From positions 1 through 24,521 of the forward strand of contig DATCLN010000014.1 in NCBI GenBank assembly GCA_036563895.1: a stretch of DNA of 24,521 nt, read 5' to 3'. Both the position numbers and the translations under genes were made by a program. The DNA comes from ZCTH02-B3 sp036563895. GTDB lineage: Bacteria > Bacillota > Bacilli > Paenibacillales > Paenibacillaceae. Below, one piece after another: positions 1 through 7,264 of the stretch. Positions within the stretch are counted from its first letter, which is position 1. Every line of letters starts with the position of its first letter. Under the pieces are notes generated by a model. It ran no database searches, was not told the DNA's origin, and worked only from the letters and a program-made list of their open reading frames with translations.

Positions 1-87
1 TTCGTTAACTCTTCGGAACCGCCTGGTGCGGACCCGCATGCCAGGTGGTGTGAGAGGACGGGGGCTAGCCGCCCCCTCCTACTCGAT
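1..87 (+). mobile_element. 3' end of a bacterial group II intron (domains V and VI)
   Basis: Domain V reads as a 9-bp stem (18-26 with 41-49, one G-U pair) topped by TGCG/CGCA (27-30, 35-38) with a GACC loop and a two-base bulge at 39-40. Domain VI follows as a second hairpin (GGGGGC/GCCCCC around 59-76, extended by AGAGGA/TCCT), with the candidate branch-point A near 81 and the intron end near 86-87 (CTACTCGAT). This layout and the ACCGCC start of domain V are typical of bacterial reverse-transcriptase-bearing introns. The reverse transcriptase gene would lie to the left of the window. The intron runs opposite to aceA and stops 20 bp past the aceA stop codon, so it does not interrupt that gene. 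Confidence 0.82.
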
Positions 88-106
88 TGCGATGCAGGTT
101 GCTGGA

Positions 107-1396
107 TTATGCGAACTGTTCCGCTTCGGTGGATTCGGCGAGGGCCGTGGTGGACGATTCGCCTCCCGAGATGGCGAGGGCGACCTCGTCGAAATAGCCG
201 GTGCCGACTTCCCGCTGGTGGCGGACCGCTTCATAGCCGTACCGCTCGCTGGCAAATTCCGCCTGCTGCAACTCGGCGTAGGCGGTCATGCCCTGATCCC
301 GGTACTTGCGCGCCAGCTCGAACATGCCGTGGTTGAGGGAGTGGAAGCCGGCCAGCGTGACGAACTGGAACTTGTAGCCCATCTTGCCGAGTTCGTCCTG
401 GAAGCGGGCGATGGCGTCGTCGTCGAGCTTCTTTTTCCAGTTGAAAGAAGGCGAGCAGTTGTAGGCCAGCATCTTGCCGGGATATTGCGCATGGATCGCC
501 TCGGCGAAACGCCGCGCTTCCTCCAGGTCCGGCTCGGAAGTCTCGCACCAGATGAGGTCCGCGTAAGGCGCGTACGCCAGGCCGCGGGCGATGGCCTGCT
601 CCAGCCCGCCGGTCACGTAGTGGAAGCCTTCCGGCGAACGCTTGCCCGTCAGGAACGGACGGTCCCGGTCGTCGATGTCGCTGGTGAGCAGTTTGGCCGA
701 ATTGGCGTCCGTCCGCGCGATGAGGATGGTGTCGACGCCCAGGACGTCGGCGGCCAGCCTCGCGGCGACGAGGTGGCGGATCGCCTGGCCGACGGGCAGG
801 AGCACCTTGCCGCCCATGTGGCCGCATTTTTTCTCCGAGGAGAGCTGGTCTTCGAAGTGGACCGCCGCCGCCCCCGCTTCGATCATCGCCTTGGTCAGTT
901 CAAAAACGTTCAGCGGTCCGCCGAAGCCCGCTTCGCCATCCGCCACGATGGGCAGGAAGAAATCGATGTTGCCTTTGCCTTCGGCGTGCTGGATCTGGTC
1001 CGCCCGCTGCAGGGCCTGGTTGATCCGCTTCACCACGAAGGGCACGCTGTTGCTGGGATACAGGCTTTGGTCGGGATACATGTGGCCGCTCAGGTTTCCG
1101 TCCGCCGCCACCTGCCAGCCGCTCACGTACAGCGCTTTGAGGCCAGCCTTGGCCTGCTGCACCGCCTGGTTGCCGGTCAGCGTCCCGAGGGCCCGGACGA
1201 AGGGCTCGGTTTGCAGCAGATGCCACAGCTTCGCCGCTCCCAGTTGCGCCAGCGTATGTTCCACGCGCACGGAACCGCGCAGCCGCACCACGGTCTCGGC
1301 GCTGTACGGCCTGACAATCCCCTGGTACCGGGGAGATTTCCATTTTCGCTCCAATTCTTCGACCTGTGCCCGAAAATCTTGGCGCCATTGTTCCAT
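107..1396 (-). CDS. aceA: Isocitrate lyase
   Basis: This enzyme cleaves isocitrate to glyoxylate and succinate, the first step of the glyoxylate shunt used for growth on acetate or fatty acids; it is cytosolic. The 429-aa product has the usual bacterial length and shows the signature KKCGH with the catalytic cysteine at residue 191. It also has the substrate/Mg segments SGWQVAADGNLSGHMYPD (about 92-109) and VADGEAGFGG (151-160). The ATG at 1396 follows a strong AGGAGGG ribosome site. It lies 60 bp downstream of a small zinc-ribbon gene on the same strand and probably shares its promoter. No malate synthase is visible here. Long reading frames on the opposite strand (for example 26-1702) are shadows of this gene. 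Confidence 0.97.
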   Translation of the reverse strand: MEQWRQDFRAQVEELERKWKSPRYQGIVRPYSAETVVRLRGSVRVEHTLAQLGAAKLWHLLQTEPFVRALGTLTGNQAVQQAKAGLKALYVSGWQVAADGNLSGHMYPDQSLYPSNSVPFVVKRINQALQRADQIQHAEGKGNIDFFLPIVADGEAGFGGPLNVFELTKAMIEAGAAAVHFEDQLSSEKKCGHMGGKVLLPVGQAIRHLVAARLAADVLGVDTILIARTDANSAKLLTSDIDDRDRPFLTGKRSPEGFHYVTGGLEQAIARGLAYAPYADLIWCETSEPDLEEARRFAEAIHAQYPGKMLAYNCSPSFNWKKKLDDDAIARFQDELGKMGYKFQFVTLAGFHSLNHGMFELARKYRDQGMTAYAELQQAEFASERYGYEAVRHQREVGTGYFDEVALAISGGESSTTALAESTEAEQFA

Positions 1397-1456
1397 CGTG
1401 TCTTCCCTCCTCTGTCTTGCCTCACCGTTGATTCCGGATATTTTTTTCGCCCGTTT

Positions 1457-1672
1457 CTACTCCCAGTCTTCCAGCACCCCGCTGCCGCCGCAGCGATAGC
1501 AGGCGAGAAACACGCCGGAAACATCCGGCCGGCCGTCGCCGGGCGCCGCGTCGGATGCTCCGGAGCCTGTGCCGTGTTCAAATCCGCGTCCGGGTCGGAG
1601 TCCGAACCGGGAGTCGAAGCCGCGGGCGGGCAGTTCCAGTTCTCCGCTTCCCTGGCACACCGGACAGTCCAT
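1457..1672 (-). CDS. Small protein with two CxxCxGxG zinc-finger motifs
   Basis: This 71-aa protein has CPVCQGSG near its N-terminus (residues 3-10) and CYRCGGSG near its C-terminus (about 58-65), separated by a low-complexity Gly/Arg/Asp-rich linker. The paired motifs match half of a DnaJ-type cysteine-rich zinc centre and would bind one Zn ion. No J domain or other domain is present, so function is unknown. An AAGGAGG site 8 bp before the ATG supports translation. It is the first gene after the promoter at 1723-1752 and is likely cotranscribed with aceA, so a link to glyoxylate-shunt regulation or assembly is possible but only inferred from position. Confidence 0.7.
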   Translation of the reverse strand: MDCPVCQGSGELELPARGFDSRFGLRPGRGFEHGTGSGASDAAPGDGRPDVSGVFLACYRCGGSGVLEDWE

Positions 1673-1710
1673 GATCGCAGCCTCCTTTTTAATTTTATAT
1701 AAAATAAAAT

Positions 1711-1723
1711 TTTGGTGACCAAA
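1711..1723. promoter_or_regulatory. Operator-like inverted repeat at the aceA promoter start site
   Basis: TTTGGT-G-ACCAAA is a perfect 6-bp inverted repeat around one base. It abuts the TATAAT box and covers the predicted transcription start, a typical repressor position. The TGGTnACCA core is loosely like FadR/GntR-family sites; the binder is unknown. Confidence 0.45.
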
Positions 1724-1752
1724 TTATATAACAAAAATCCATGCGGACGCAA
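1723..1752 (-). promoter_or_regulatory. Promoter for the zinc-ribbon/aceA pair
   Basis: On the minus strand, TTGCGT (1752-1747) and a perfect TATAAT (1728-1723) are separated by 18 bp. The expected transcription start is near 1716, about 44 nt before the ATG at 1672. The -10 box is strong and the -35 box is only moderate, which suits a regulated promoter. Confidence 0.6.
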
Positions 1753-1773
1753 TATTAATTATACAAAATATTG
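1750..1773. promoter_or_regulatory. Inverted repeat upstream of the aceA promoter
   Basis: CAATATT (1750-1756) and AATATTG (1767-1773) form a perfect 7-bp inverted repeat with a 10-bp spacer. It overlaps the edge of the -35 box, where an activator or repressor dimer could bind. The AT-rich background lowers confidence. Confidence 0.35.
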
Positions 1774-1927
1774 TTTTGTGTTAATAAATTATATAATAAA
1801 TTTCCCCTATTGCACCCCGCAGTGAGTGCCATGGTTTGACTTGGCGGCGACGGCGGGGGGCTTGTGGTGCATGCGCTGGCCGGTCCGGCCATTGCGGCGT
1901 CGTTTTGGGCGTTCGCGAACTGGTGGT

Positions 1928-2391
1928 GGGGGAAAAAACAAGATCAAACGTCCACAGCTTGCCGGATTGGTTCGTGTTCAGCACCAGCCTGCTTTTGTCC
2001 TCCGTCAGCCAGCCGCCGGCGAAAAATTCGTCCATCGGCGCGCCGGGGATGTCCGGAAACAGCACCCCGGTCTCCCCCGTGCGGATATGGAGGTTCTGCA
2101 CCCTGTACGTGAGATCCCCCGTGACGGGATGATCCCCGGCGGAGACAAATAGCAGCCGGTCCGCGTCGAGAAAACCGTACGCTATCGTCAACGAGTCGAC
2201 GTTGTCATCGTTATTGACACGGGCTTCGAAAAGCGGGTACACTGTCCATGCCGGTTCGTTTCCTCCGGAGAAATCGAGGTTGACGGCGTCCTTGCGGAAA
2301 TGCGTCACGGGCGCAAGAGGACGAGCAGGACGCAAAGCGCCGCCGCAATCCGCCACCGACACAGTCTGGAGGAAGTCTCTCTTTGCCGCAT
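1928..2391 (-). pseudogene. Remnant of a secreted protein (frameshifted, truncated)
   Basis: The minus strand carries a signal-peptide-like stretch (WRIAAALCVLLVLL) starting at the ATG at 2391. This frame stops near 2305. A second frame then continues with natural-looking protein sequence containing NLDFSGGNEPAWTVYPLFEA, the region FLDADRLLFVSAGDHPVTGD and, near its end, LVLNTNQSGKLWTFDL. After about 1928 the sequence becomes low-complexity and non-protein-like. The best reading is an exported, possibly beta-propeller-like protein of a family I do not recognise, broken by a frameshift near 2300-2310 and missing its C-terminus. No ribosome site precedes the ATG. Confidence 0.5.
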
Positions 2392-2428
2392 TTTCGGAAA
2401 AAATTTGAAATTTGTCCCCCGCCACGGA

Positions 2429-2457
2429 TTGACATTTACCCCCAGAAATGGTAAAAT
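2429..2457 (+). promoter_or_regulatory. Strong sigma-A promoter for the coiled-coil gene
   Basis: A perfect TTGACA (2429-2434), a 17-bp spacer and TAAAAT (2452-2457) predict a start near 2464. This fixes the coiled-coil gene start at 2489, because the earlier in-frame ATG lies on the -10 box. Confidence 0.75.
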
Positions 2458-2488
2458 GGGAACAAACGTTCGATTTGGTGGTGGTTTT

Positions 2489-3025
2489 ATGGACGGTTTG
2501 GAGAAGAGACTTGATCGCATGGAGGTCATGATCGGCGACCTGATCAAGTCCGTCGGCGCGCTGAGAAGCTCGTTTGAGGAGGAAAGAGAGGAGAATCGGA
2601 AGCGGTTCGGGGATGTTGGCAAACGGTTCGGAGAAATTGACAAGCAGTTCGGGGAAATTGGCAATCGGTTCGGAGAAATTGACAAGCGGTTCGGGGAAAT
2701 TGACAAACAGTTCTCTCAAATCAACAGTCGGTTTGAGCAAATCGACAAACGATTCGAGCAAATCGACAAGCGATTCGAGCAAATCGACAGGAGGTTCGAG
2801 CAAATCGACAAGCGGTTCGAACAGATCGAACACCGTCTGGATCGCATTGATTCGCGCCTCGACCGGCACGACGAACAATTCCTGCGGATCGACCGCCGCT
2901 TAGACGAAGTCATGGAAGAGCTGCGCGGCAACAAACGGGAGCACGAGTACATCTTCTCCAGATTGTTCCGGGTCGAGATGGAAGTGGACCAAATGAAGAA
3001 GCAGCTGGCCGGAAGCGAAGTTTGA
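2489..3025 (+). CDS. Heptad-repeat coiled-coil protein of unknown function
   Basis: The 178-aa protein is almost entirely coiled coil. From about residue 45 to 135 it repeats a 7-residue unit, first in the form RFGEIDK, then RFEQIDK, then RLDRIDS. Phe or Leu and Ile fall at regular heptad core positions, giving a long amphipathic helix. The DNA shows matching 21-bp direct repeats (about 2610-2850). There is no signal peptide or membrane segment. The N-terminus (MDGLEKRLDRMEVMIGDLIK) and C-terminus (EYIFSRLFRVEMEVDQMKK) are non-repetitive and also helical. Such proteins are common in Bacilli and vary in repeat number. The function is unknown; oligomerisation or a structural role is inference. 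It has its own promoter and terminator. Confidence 0.8.
   Translation: MDGLEKRLDRMEVMIGDLIKSVGALRSSFEEEREENRKRFGDVGKRFGEIDKQFGEIGNRFGEIDKRFGEIDKQFSQINSRFEQIDKRFEQIDKRFEQIDRRFEQIDKRFEQIEHRLDRIDSRLDRHDEQFLRIDRRLDEVMEELRGNKREHEYIFSRLFRVEMEVDQMKKQLAGSEV
2610..2850 (+). repeat. 21-bp in-frame tandem repeats
   Basis: About eleven 21-bp units of the type CGGTTCGGAGAAATTGACAA then CGATTCGAGCAAATCGACAA encode the heptads of the coiled-coil protein. The 5' units and the 3' units form two subfamilies, suggesting two rounds of tandem amplification. Neighbouring 3' units are nearly identical, so copy number may vary between strains. Confidence 0.8.
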
Positions 3026-3065
3026 CGGCTTTATACATAGACCTGTGCAAAACAGAGTTGAACGG

Positions 3066-3085
3066 GCGCCTTCGGGCGCTTTTTT
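3066..3085 (+). terminator. Rho-independent terminator after the coiled-coil gene
   Basis: GCGCC-TTCG-GGCGC followed by six T residues, 40 bp past the stop codon. The UUCG tetraloop makes this a compact, stable terminator. Confidence 0.8.
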
Positions 3086-3157
3086 CATTTCGGCCAAAAT
3101 GGACAAATAAAGTTCAAAAATCCCGGCCGGCCGGTTGGATGCTTTTTCATGTTGCCA

Positions 3158-3166
3158 TGTTACAAT
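3158..3166 (+). promoter_or_regulatory. Extended -10 promoter for the chemoreceptor gene
   Basis: TGTTACAAT is an extended -10 element (TGn-TACAAT) 59 bp before the chemoreceptor ATG. No good -35 box sits at 16-18 bp; TTGGAT lies 20 bp upstream. Confidence 0.4.
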
Positions 3167-3225
3167 GAAAAAAGCGCCAAAAACGACACGATGACAGCAG
3201 ATGGCAGCAAAGGACGGGACAGCAT

Positions 3226-4950
3226 ATGGAAAATCGTGTTGGAAAAACGTTCGCGCTACAATCCATTCGCACGAAGCTGTTTCTTTTGGTGGGTGTCATT
3301 TTGGTCGCGTCCTTTACCGTGTTTGGTTACCAGCAAACGCGGCTGGTCACGAAAATCATCCAGGGAGAAGCGCTGGTCAAGGCGCAGTCCGACCTGTTTA
3401 CCGGGTTGGAGATCATCAACCTCAAATATCCGGGACCGTGGCGTGTGGAAGGCGACAAGCTGTACAAAGGCGACACGCTGATGAACAACAACTTTGAGAT
3501 CGTGGATTTGATCGGACGGCTGACGCACGGAAACACGGCCACAATTTTTTTGGGCGATACGCGGATTGCCACGAATGTTATGGTTGACGGCCGGCGCGCC
3601 GTCGGCACCAAGGTGTCGGAGATCGTGAAGAAGACGGTGCTCGAGGGGGGAGAAATGTACCTGGGGCAGGCCAATGTCGTCGGACACACCTATCAGACGG
3701 CGTATATGCCGCTCAAGGATGCCGACGGCAACATTGTCGGCATGTGGTATGTGGGGGCCCCCGACGCCAGCGACCGTATCCAGCAGCTGAAAAGGGACAT
3801 TCTCCTCGATACCGTATGGCAAGCCCTCGTCATTCTGGCCATCGCTTTGCTGTTGAATTACATATTCAGCCTCCCCATGCTCAAGCGGATCGAAACGGCG
3901 GCGGCCGCGCTCCGTCTTATCGCGGGCGGGGATCTGTCGGGACAGCCGCTGCGGGTGAAAAACAACGATGAAACCGGCCAGCTGATGAAATCGGTCAACC
4001 GGCTGAAAGAGGATTTCCAAGGGATCATCGCCCAAATTCAAAGTTCTTCCGGGCAGCTGGCCGCGGCTTCCGAGCAGATGATCGCGAACGCGGACCAAAC
4101 AAGCGCGGTGAGCGAACAAATCGCGGCGGCGATTCAGGAAGTGGCGTCCGGATCGGAACGCCAGCTGGCCGAAATCGCGCGGGCGGAACAGGCGGTGGCG
4201 GAAATTTCCGCGGGAATGAACCAGGCCGCGCAACTGATCCAGTCGATATCCGACTTTTCCCTCGAAGCCAACGAAAGGGCGAAATCCGGTTCGGAGAAAG
4301 TCGCGTCGGCCATCGCGCAAATGGACCAGGTGCAACGGACCGTCGACGAAGCGGCGGAAGTCATCCGAAAACTGGGCGACTCCTCGCAGGAAATCGGACA
4401 GATCGTCAAGGTCATTACGGCCATCGCCACCCAAACGAATCTGCTCGCGCTCAACGCGCAAATTGAAGCGGCCCGTGCGGGCGAACACGGCCGCGGCTTT
4501 GCCGTGGTGGCCGACGAAGTGAGAAAGCTGGCGGACCAGTCGGCGAGATCCGCCGGCGAGATCGGAGAATGGATCCAGCGGGTGCAGGCGGAGGCGCAGC
4601 AAGCCGTCAGAGCCATGAACGACGGCATGGAAGTGGTTCGCGAAGGCATGGGGCGGGTGCAAGAAACCGGTTACGCCTTCGAGGAGATCACCGGCACGAT
4701 CGACGAGATGGCTTCCCGCTTCCGCGAAGTTCTCGATATCGTGAAACGGATGCACGCGGAGACCCGGAATATCGTGGACCTGATGCGGCAGGTTTCCGAC
4801 ATTTCGCGGCAAACGTCCGCAAACGCGCAAAATGTCGCCGCCTCCGCCGAACAGCAGGCAGCCTCGTGGGAGGAAATTGCGGCCTCCGCCAGATCGCTCG
4901 GAGAAATGGCCGAGCAGCTGCAGGAACTCATCAGGAAGTTTAAAGTATAA
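3226..4950 (+). CDS. Methyl-accepting chemotaxis protein with extracellular Cache domain
   Basis: This membrane chemoreceptor senses a small ligand outside the cell and controls the CheA kinase. In its 574 aa, TM1 spans about 18-34. An extracellular single-Cache domain covers about 37-190, with the family pattern TATIFLGDTRIATNV and, near the membrane, IVGMWYVGAP. TM2 is about 196-214, HAMP about 215-268, and a long cytoplasmic signalling hairpin follows to the end. The highly conserved hairpin tip (IATQTNLLALNAQIEAARAG through VVADEVRKLA) is at about 401-437. No CheR/CheB-binding pentapeptide is present at the C-terminus. The ATG at 3226 follows AAAGGACGG. The gene stands alone; its ligand cannot be told from the sequence. 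Long opposite-strand frames here are shadows. Confidence 0.93.
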   Translation: MENRVGKTFALQSIRTKLFLLVGVILVASFTVFGYQQTRLVTKIIQGEALVKAQSDLFTGLEIINLKYPGPWRVEGDKLYKGDTLMNNNFEIVDLIGRLTHGNTATIFLGDTRIATNVMVDGRRAVGTKVSEIVKKTVLEGGEMYLGQANVVGHTYQTAYMPLKDADGNIVGMWYVGAPDASDRIQQLKRDILLDTVWQALVILAIALLLNYIFSLPMLKRIETAAAALRLIAGGDLSGQPLRVKNNDETGQLMKSVNRLKEDFQGIIAQIQSSSGQLAAASEQMIANADQTSAVSEQIAAAIQEVASGSERQLAEIARAEQAVAEISAGMNQAAQLIQSISDFSLEANERAKSGSEKVASAIAQMDQVQRTVDEAAEVIRKLGDSSQEIGQIVKVITAIATQTNLLALNAQIEAARAGEHGRGFAVVADEVRKLADQSARSAGEIGEWIQRVQAEAQQAVRAMNDGMEVVREGMGRVQETGYAFEEITGTIDEMASRFREVLDIVKRMHAETRNIVDLMRQVSDISRQTSANAQNVAASAEQQAASWEEIAASARSLGEMAEQLQELIRKFKV

Positions 4951-5045
4951 GGATTCGGCGGACGGGGGGCCAGCGGGCGGCTCCCTGTGTCACTTCCGCG
5001 ATCACCCGGCGCTGGTCCGGCCTGGCGGCAGGGTTACAGCCCGCG

Positions 5046-5074
5046 TTGACCTGGACGGCGTGTTGACGGATAAT
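5046..5074 (+). promoter_or_regulatory. Candidate promoter for the aldolase/transaldolase gene
   Basis: TTGACC (5046-5051), a 17-bp spacer and GATAAT (5069-5074), 81 bp before the ATG at 5155. Both boxes match sigma-A at five of six positions. Confidence 0.55.
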
Positions 5075-5154
5075 AGGTTACGGCGACTGGTTGGAAACAG
5101 CGGATAATGTTGCCGCAAATCCATTCATCAACCCGTTTTGAAGGGGAGAGTCAA

Positions 5155-5799
5155 ATGAAGTTTTTTTTGGACACGGGGAACATTGAGGAAATCCGGCGCG
5201 TCAATCGCCTCGGCCTGGTGGACGGCGTGACGACGAACCCCACGCTGATCGCGAAGGAGAAAAGGCCGTTCAAAGAGGTCATTCTGGAAATATGCCGGGA
5301 AGTCTCCGGCCCTGTCAGCGCCGAAGTGGTGGGGCTCACCACGGAAGAGATGCTGAAGGAGGCGCGGGAGATCGCTTCCTGGGCGCCCAACATCGTCGTC
5401 AAGATCCCGATGACGGAAGCGGGCCTGGAAGCTGTCCGCATCCTGTCCAGGGAAGGCATCAAGACCAACGTGACGCTGATCTTCTCCGCGGCCCAGGGCC
5501 TCATGGCGTGCAAGGCGGGGGCGACCTACATCAGCCCCTTCGTCGGCCGGATCGACGACACCGGCGAGGATGGCATGCAGCTGATCCGGGATCTCAAGGC
5601 GATCAAGGACAACTACGGCTTCAAAACCGAAATCATCGTCGCCAGCGTCCGCAACATCCACCATGTGCAGCAGGCGGCGGTGATCGGCGCGGATATCGCC
5701 ACCATTCCCGGATCGCTGTTCCCGTCGCTGTGGAAACATCCGCTGACGGACATCGGGATCGCGCGATTCCTGGAGGATTGGAAGAAGGTTCCGCAATAA
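5155..5799 (+). CDS. fsa: Fructose-6-phosphate aldolase / small transaldolase
   Basis: This cytosolic class I aldolase of the TalC/FSA family forms a Schiff base with its substrate, either moving dihydroxyacetone units (transaldolase) or cleaving fructose 6-phosphate. The 214-aa length is typical of the short single-domain family. The N-terminal MKFFLDTGNIEEIRR, the VDGVTTNPTLIAKE segment (22-35), the Schiff-base lysine in VVKIPMT (K83) and TNVTLIFSAAQ are all present. The start at 5155 follows GGGGAGAG; an earlier in-frame ATG at 5107 has no ribosome site and adds an unconserved N-terminus. Sequence alone cannot separate transaldolase from FSA activity. It is a single-gene unit. Confidence 0.93.
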   Translation: MKFFLDTGNIEEIRRVNRLGLVDGVTTNPTLIAKEKRPFKEVILEICREVSGPVSAEVVGLTTEEMLKEAREIASWAPNIVVKIPMTEAGLEAVRILSREGIKTNVTLIFSAAQGLMACKAGATYISPFVGRIDDTGEDGMQLIRDLKAIKDNYGFKTEIIVASVRNIHHVQQAAVIGADIATIPGSLFPSLWKHPLTDIGIARFLEDWKKVPQ

Positions 5800-5832
5800 C
5801 GGAAACGACCGTTTCGGTTTTCGGATTGCCAT

Positions 5833-5866
5833 GCAGCCTGCCGGCAAGGGGTTGTCGGCAGGCTGC
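5833..5866. repeat. Perfect 11-bp inverted repeat downstream of the aldolase gene
   Basis: GCAGCCTGCCG (5833-5843) and CGGCAGGCTGC (5856-5866) form a perfect stem with a 12-base loop, 34 bp past the aldolase stop. There is no T run, so it may protect or process the 3' end rather than act as a classic terminator. Confidence 0.6.
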
Positions 5867-5870
5867 GGCG

Positions 5871-5990
5871 TACATGGAGGTGGTACGCTTTCCATCGGGG
5901 CAAAGCTTCGGGTTCATCGTCGCAGGGGCCGATGTGCGTCATTTGGCAGCTCAGTCCGTCCTCCATCATCGGCACTCCCATGCAACAGGT
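5871..5990 (-). pseudogene. Fragment of a GyrI-like small-molecule-binding protein
   Basis: The minus-strand translation contains MEDGLSCQMTHIGPCDDEPE, which resembles the conserved HIGPYDDEP segment of GyrI-like proteins. Only about 40 residues are recognisable. Typical flanking parts, such as the C-terminal YLSDPRKTAPEKLKT-like segment, are absent, and no start or ribosome site is seen. It is read as a leftover of a deleted gene. The rest of 5800-6060 shows nothing beyond the inverted repeat at its left end. Confidence 0.4.
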
Positions 5991-6060
5991 GACAGGGTCC
6001 GAGTGAAGACGAATATGAAAGATCGAAACCGAAAAGTCGTTCAGGAGTTGTGGTGTCAGG

Positions 6061-6288
6061 ATGAAACTGCGGCTGATGATGAAGGACGGCGAATTTGCAA
6101 AATACTGGATCGGGCAAACCTTTTCCGTTTTCGGCTCCAATGTCGCGGCATTCGCGTTGCCGCTGACGGCGGTTTACTTTCTGGAAGCTTCCCCCCTGCA
6201 GGTCGGGCTGCTCCAGTCCATGAGCGGGTCCGCACGGCGTCCGACCGCCAGCTGGAGAACGAGTATTTCATTTCCGCCTGAGGAATAA
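6061..6288 (+). pseudogene. Truncated N-terminus of an MFS transporter
   Basis: The first ~55 residues (FAKYWIGQTFSVFGSN, then a hydrophobic TM1 VAAFALPLTAVYFL, then ASPLQVGLLQSM) match the start of major facilitator exporters of the enterobactin/macrolide-efflux type. After residue 56 the sequence turns into unrelated RRPTASWRTS and stops at 75 aa, where a full protein has about 400 aa and 12 membrane segments. A deletion therefore removed the rest. The 19-residue tail may come from another lost gene. It is almost surely non-functional. Confidence 0.7.
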
Positions 6289-6345
6289 ACGGGAAGGAAC
6301 ACAAGCGATGCCCATCGTATTATTTGCCAAGGGAGGCGGTCGGTC

Positions 6346-7041
6346 ATGACCAGGGCGGTTCCGCGATTGTTCCGCGGATTTACCCCGGAAGCGCCGCAAT
6401 TTTTGCGCGATGTGCATGAAAACAATTCAAAGGAATGGTTCGAACGGCACCGGTCCGTTTACGAACGGGCATTGCTGGAGCCGATGCGCGCCCTGGTGTC
6501 CGACCTGAGCGGGCAAATGCTGGACATCGACCCTTTGCTCGACACGTGGCCCGCCGTGAACCGAACGATCTCCCGCATTCACCGCGACACCCGCTTTTCC
6601 AAAGACAAATCGCTGTACCGCGACTGCATGTGGATCACGTTCAAGCGTCCGTCACGCGAGTGGCGGGACGGGCCCGGTTTCTTTTTCGAGCTGAGGCCGG
6701 AATCTTACCGGTATGGCATGGGATTTTATTCGGCCGGGAAAGAGACGATGGACAAGCTGCGCGCGTGGATCGACGAGGAGCCGGAAGAATTCCGGCGGAC
6801 CGTGGCGTTCTACGAACGGCAGCGGACGTTTGTCATCGAGGGCGAATGCTACAGGAAGCTGTACGCCGGTTCCAGGCCGGAATCGGTCCTGCAGTGGTAC
6901 CGGCGCAAGAACCTTTATCTGGTCTGCAACCGGGGGATCGACGATTTGTTGTTCTCCCCGGACCTGGTGAGCGAACTGGCGGCGGGATTCGACATGCTTT
7001 CCGGCTTGTACCACGCATTTTGGAAGTTGAAGGAGCGGTAG
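6346..7041 (+). CDS. DUF2461 family protein
   Basis: The 231-aa protein matches the DUF2461 family through FLRDVHENNSKEWFERHR (about 20-37), SRIHRDTRFSKDKSLYRD (about 80-97), GPGFFFELRPESYRYGMGFY (about 112-131) and a C-terminal LSGLYHAFWK segment. Members are widespread cytosolic proteins of unknown biochemical function. There is no signal peptide or membrane segment. The ATG follows GGGAGGCGG. It sits downstream of the truncated MFS gene and has no obvious operon partner. Confidence 0.85.
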   Translation: MTRAVPRLFRGFTPEAPQFLRDVHENNSKEWFERHRSVYERALLEPMRALVSDLSGQMLDIDPLLDTWPAVNRTISRIHRDTRFSKDKSLYRDCMWITFKRPSREWRDGPGFFFELRPESYRYGMGFYSAGKETMDKLRAWIDEEPEEFRRTVAFYERQRTFVIEGECYRKLYAGSRPESVLQWYRRKNLYLVCNRGIDDLLFSPDLVSELAAGFDMLSGLYHAFWKLKER

Positions 7042-7111
7042 AGCGAACGTTCAGCCGGCCCATCTGAACCACCTTTTCGGGTGGCGTTGGAAAAAAACTT
7101 TTCGGGATCGT

Positions 7112-7173
7112 GCGCCCTTGTGGGGAGCGGCCGGAGCCGGTCCGCCGTCCCTGGCCCCCCGGGGCGCTTTTTT
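7112..7173 (+). terminator. Possible terminator of the DUF2461 gene
   Basis: GCGCCC (7112-7117) can pair with GGGCGC (7162-7167), enclosing a GC-rich internal region with further pairing, followed by six T residues. The long loop makes this less certain than the other terminators here. Confidence 0.4.
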
Positions 7174-7264
7174 ATGCGGTTTAAATGTGACAGAACGTTG
7201 ACAATTGGCCGAATTTTGGCTGTACTCGGTGGATCACGCGGCTTTTTTGTCGGCGGGCACGCGG

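Noticed and set aside
26..1702. 558-codon open frame antisense to aceA
   Set aside because: Arg/Val/His-rich, with no recognisable domain; it is the GC-rich shadow of isocitrate lyase and has no ribosome site. The same applies to 3256-4830, 19012-20568 and 21685-23040 on the minus strand.
2610..2850. CRISPR-like array
   Set aside because: The 21-bp units are contiguous, in frame, and encode heptads; there are no unique spacers.
5801..5830. Terminator after the aldolase gene (GAAAC/GTTTC)
   Set aside because: Only a 5-bp AT-rich stem followed by GGTTTTCGG; too weak to call.
7198..7226. TTGACA-N17-TGTACT promoter on the + strand
   Set aside because: The -35 is perfect, but the -10 matches only four of six bases, and it points into the antisense of the LacI gene with no + strand gene following.
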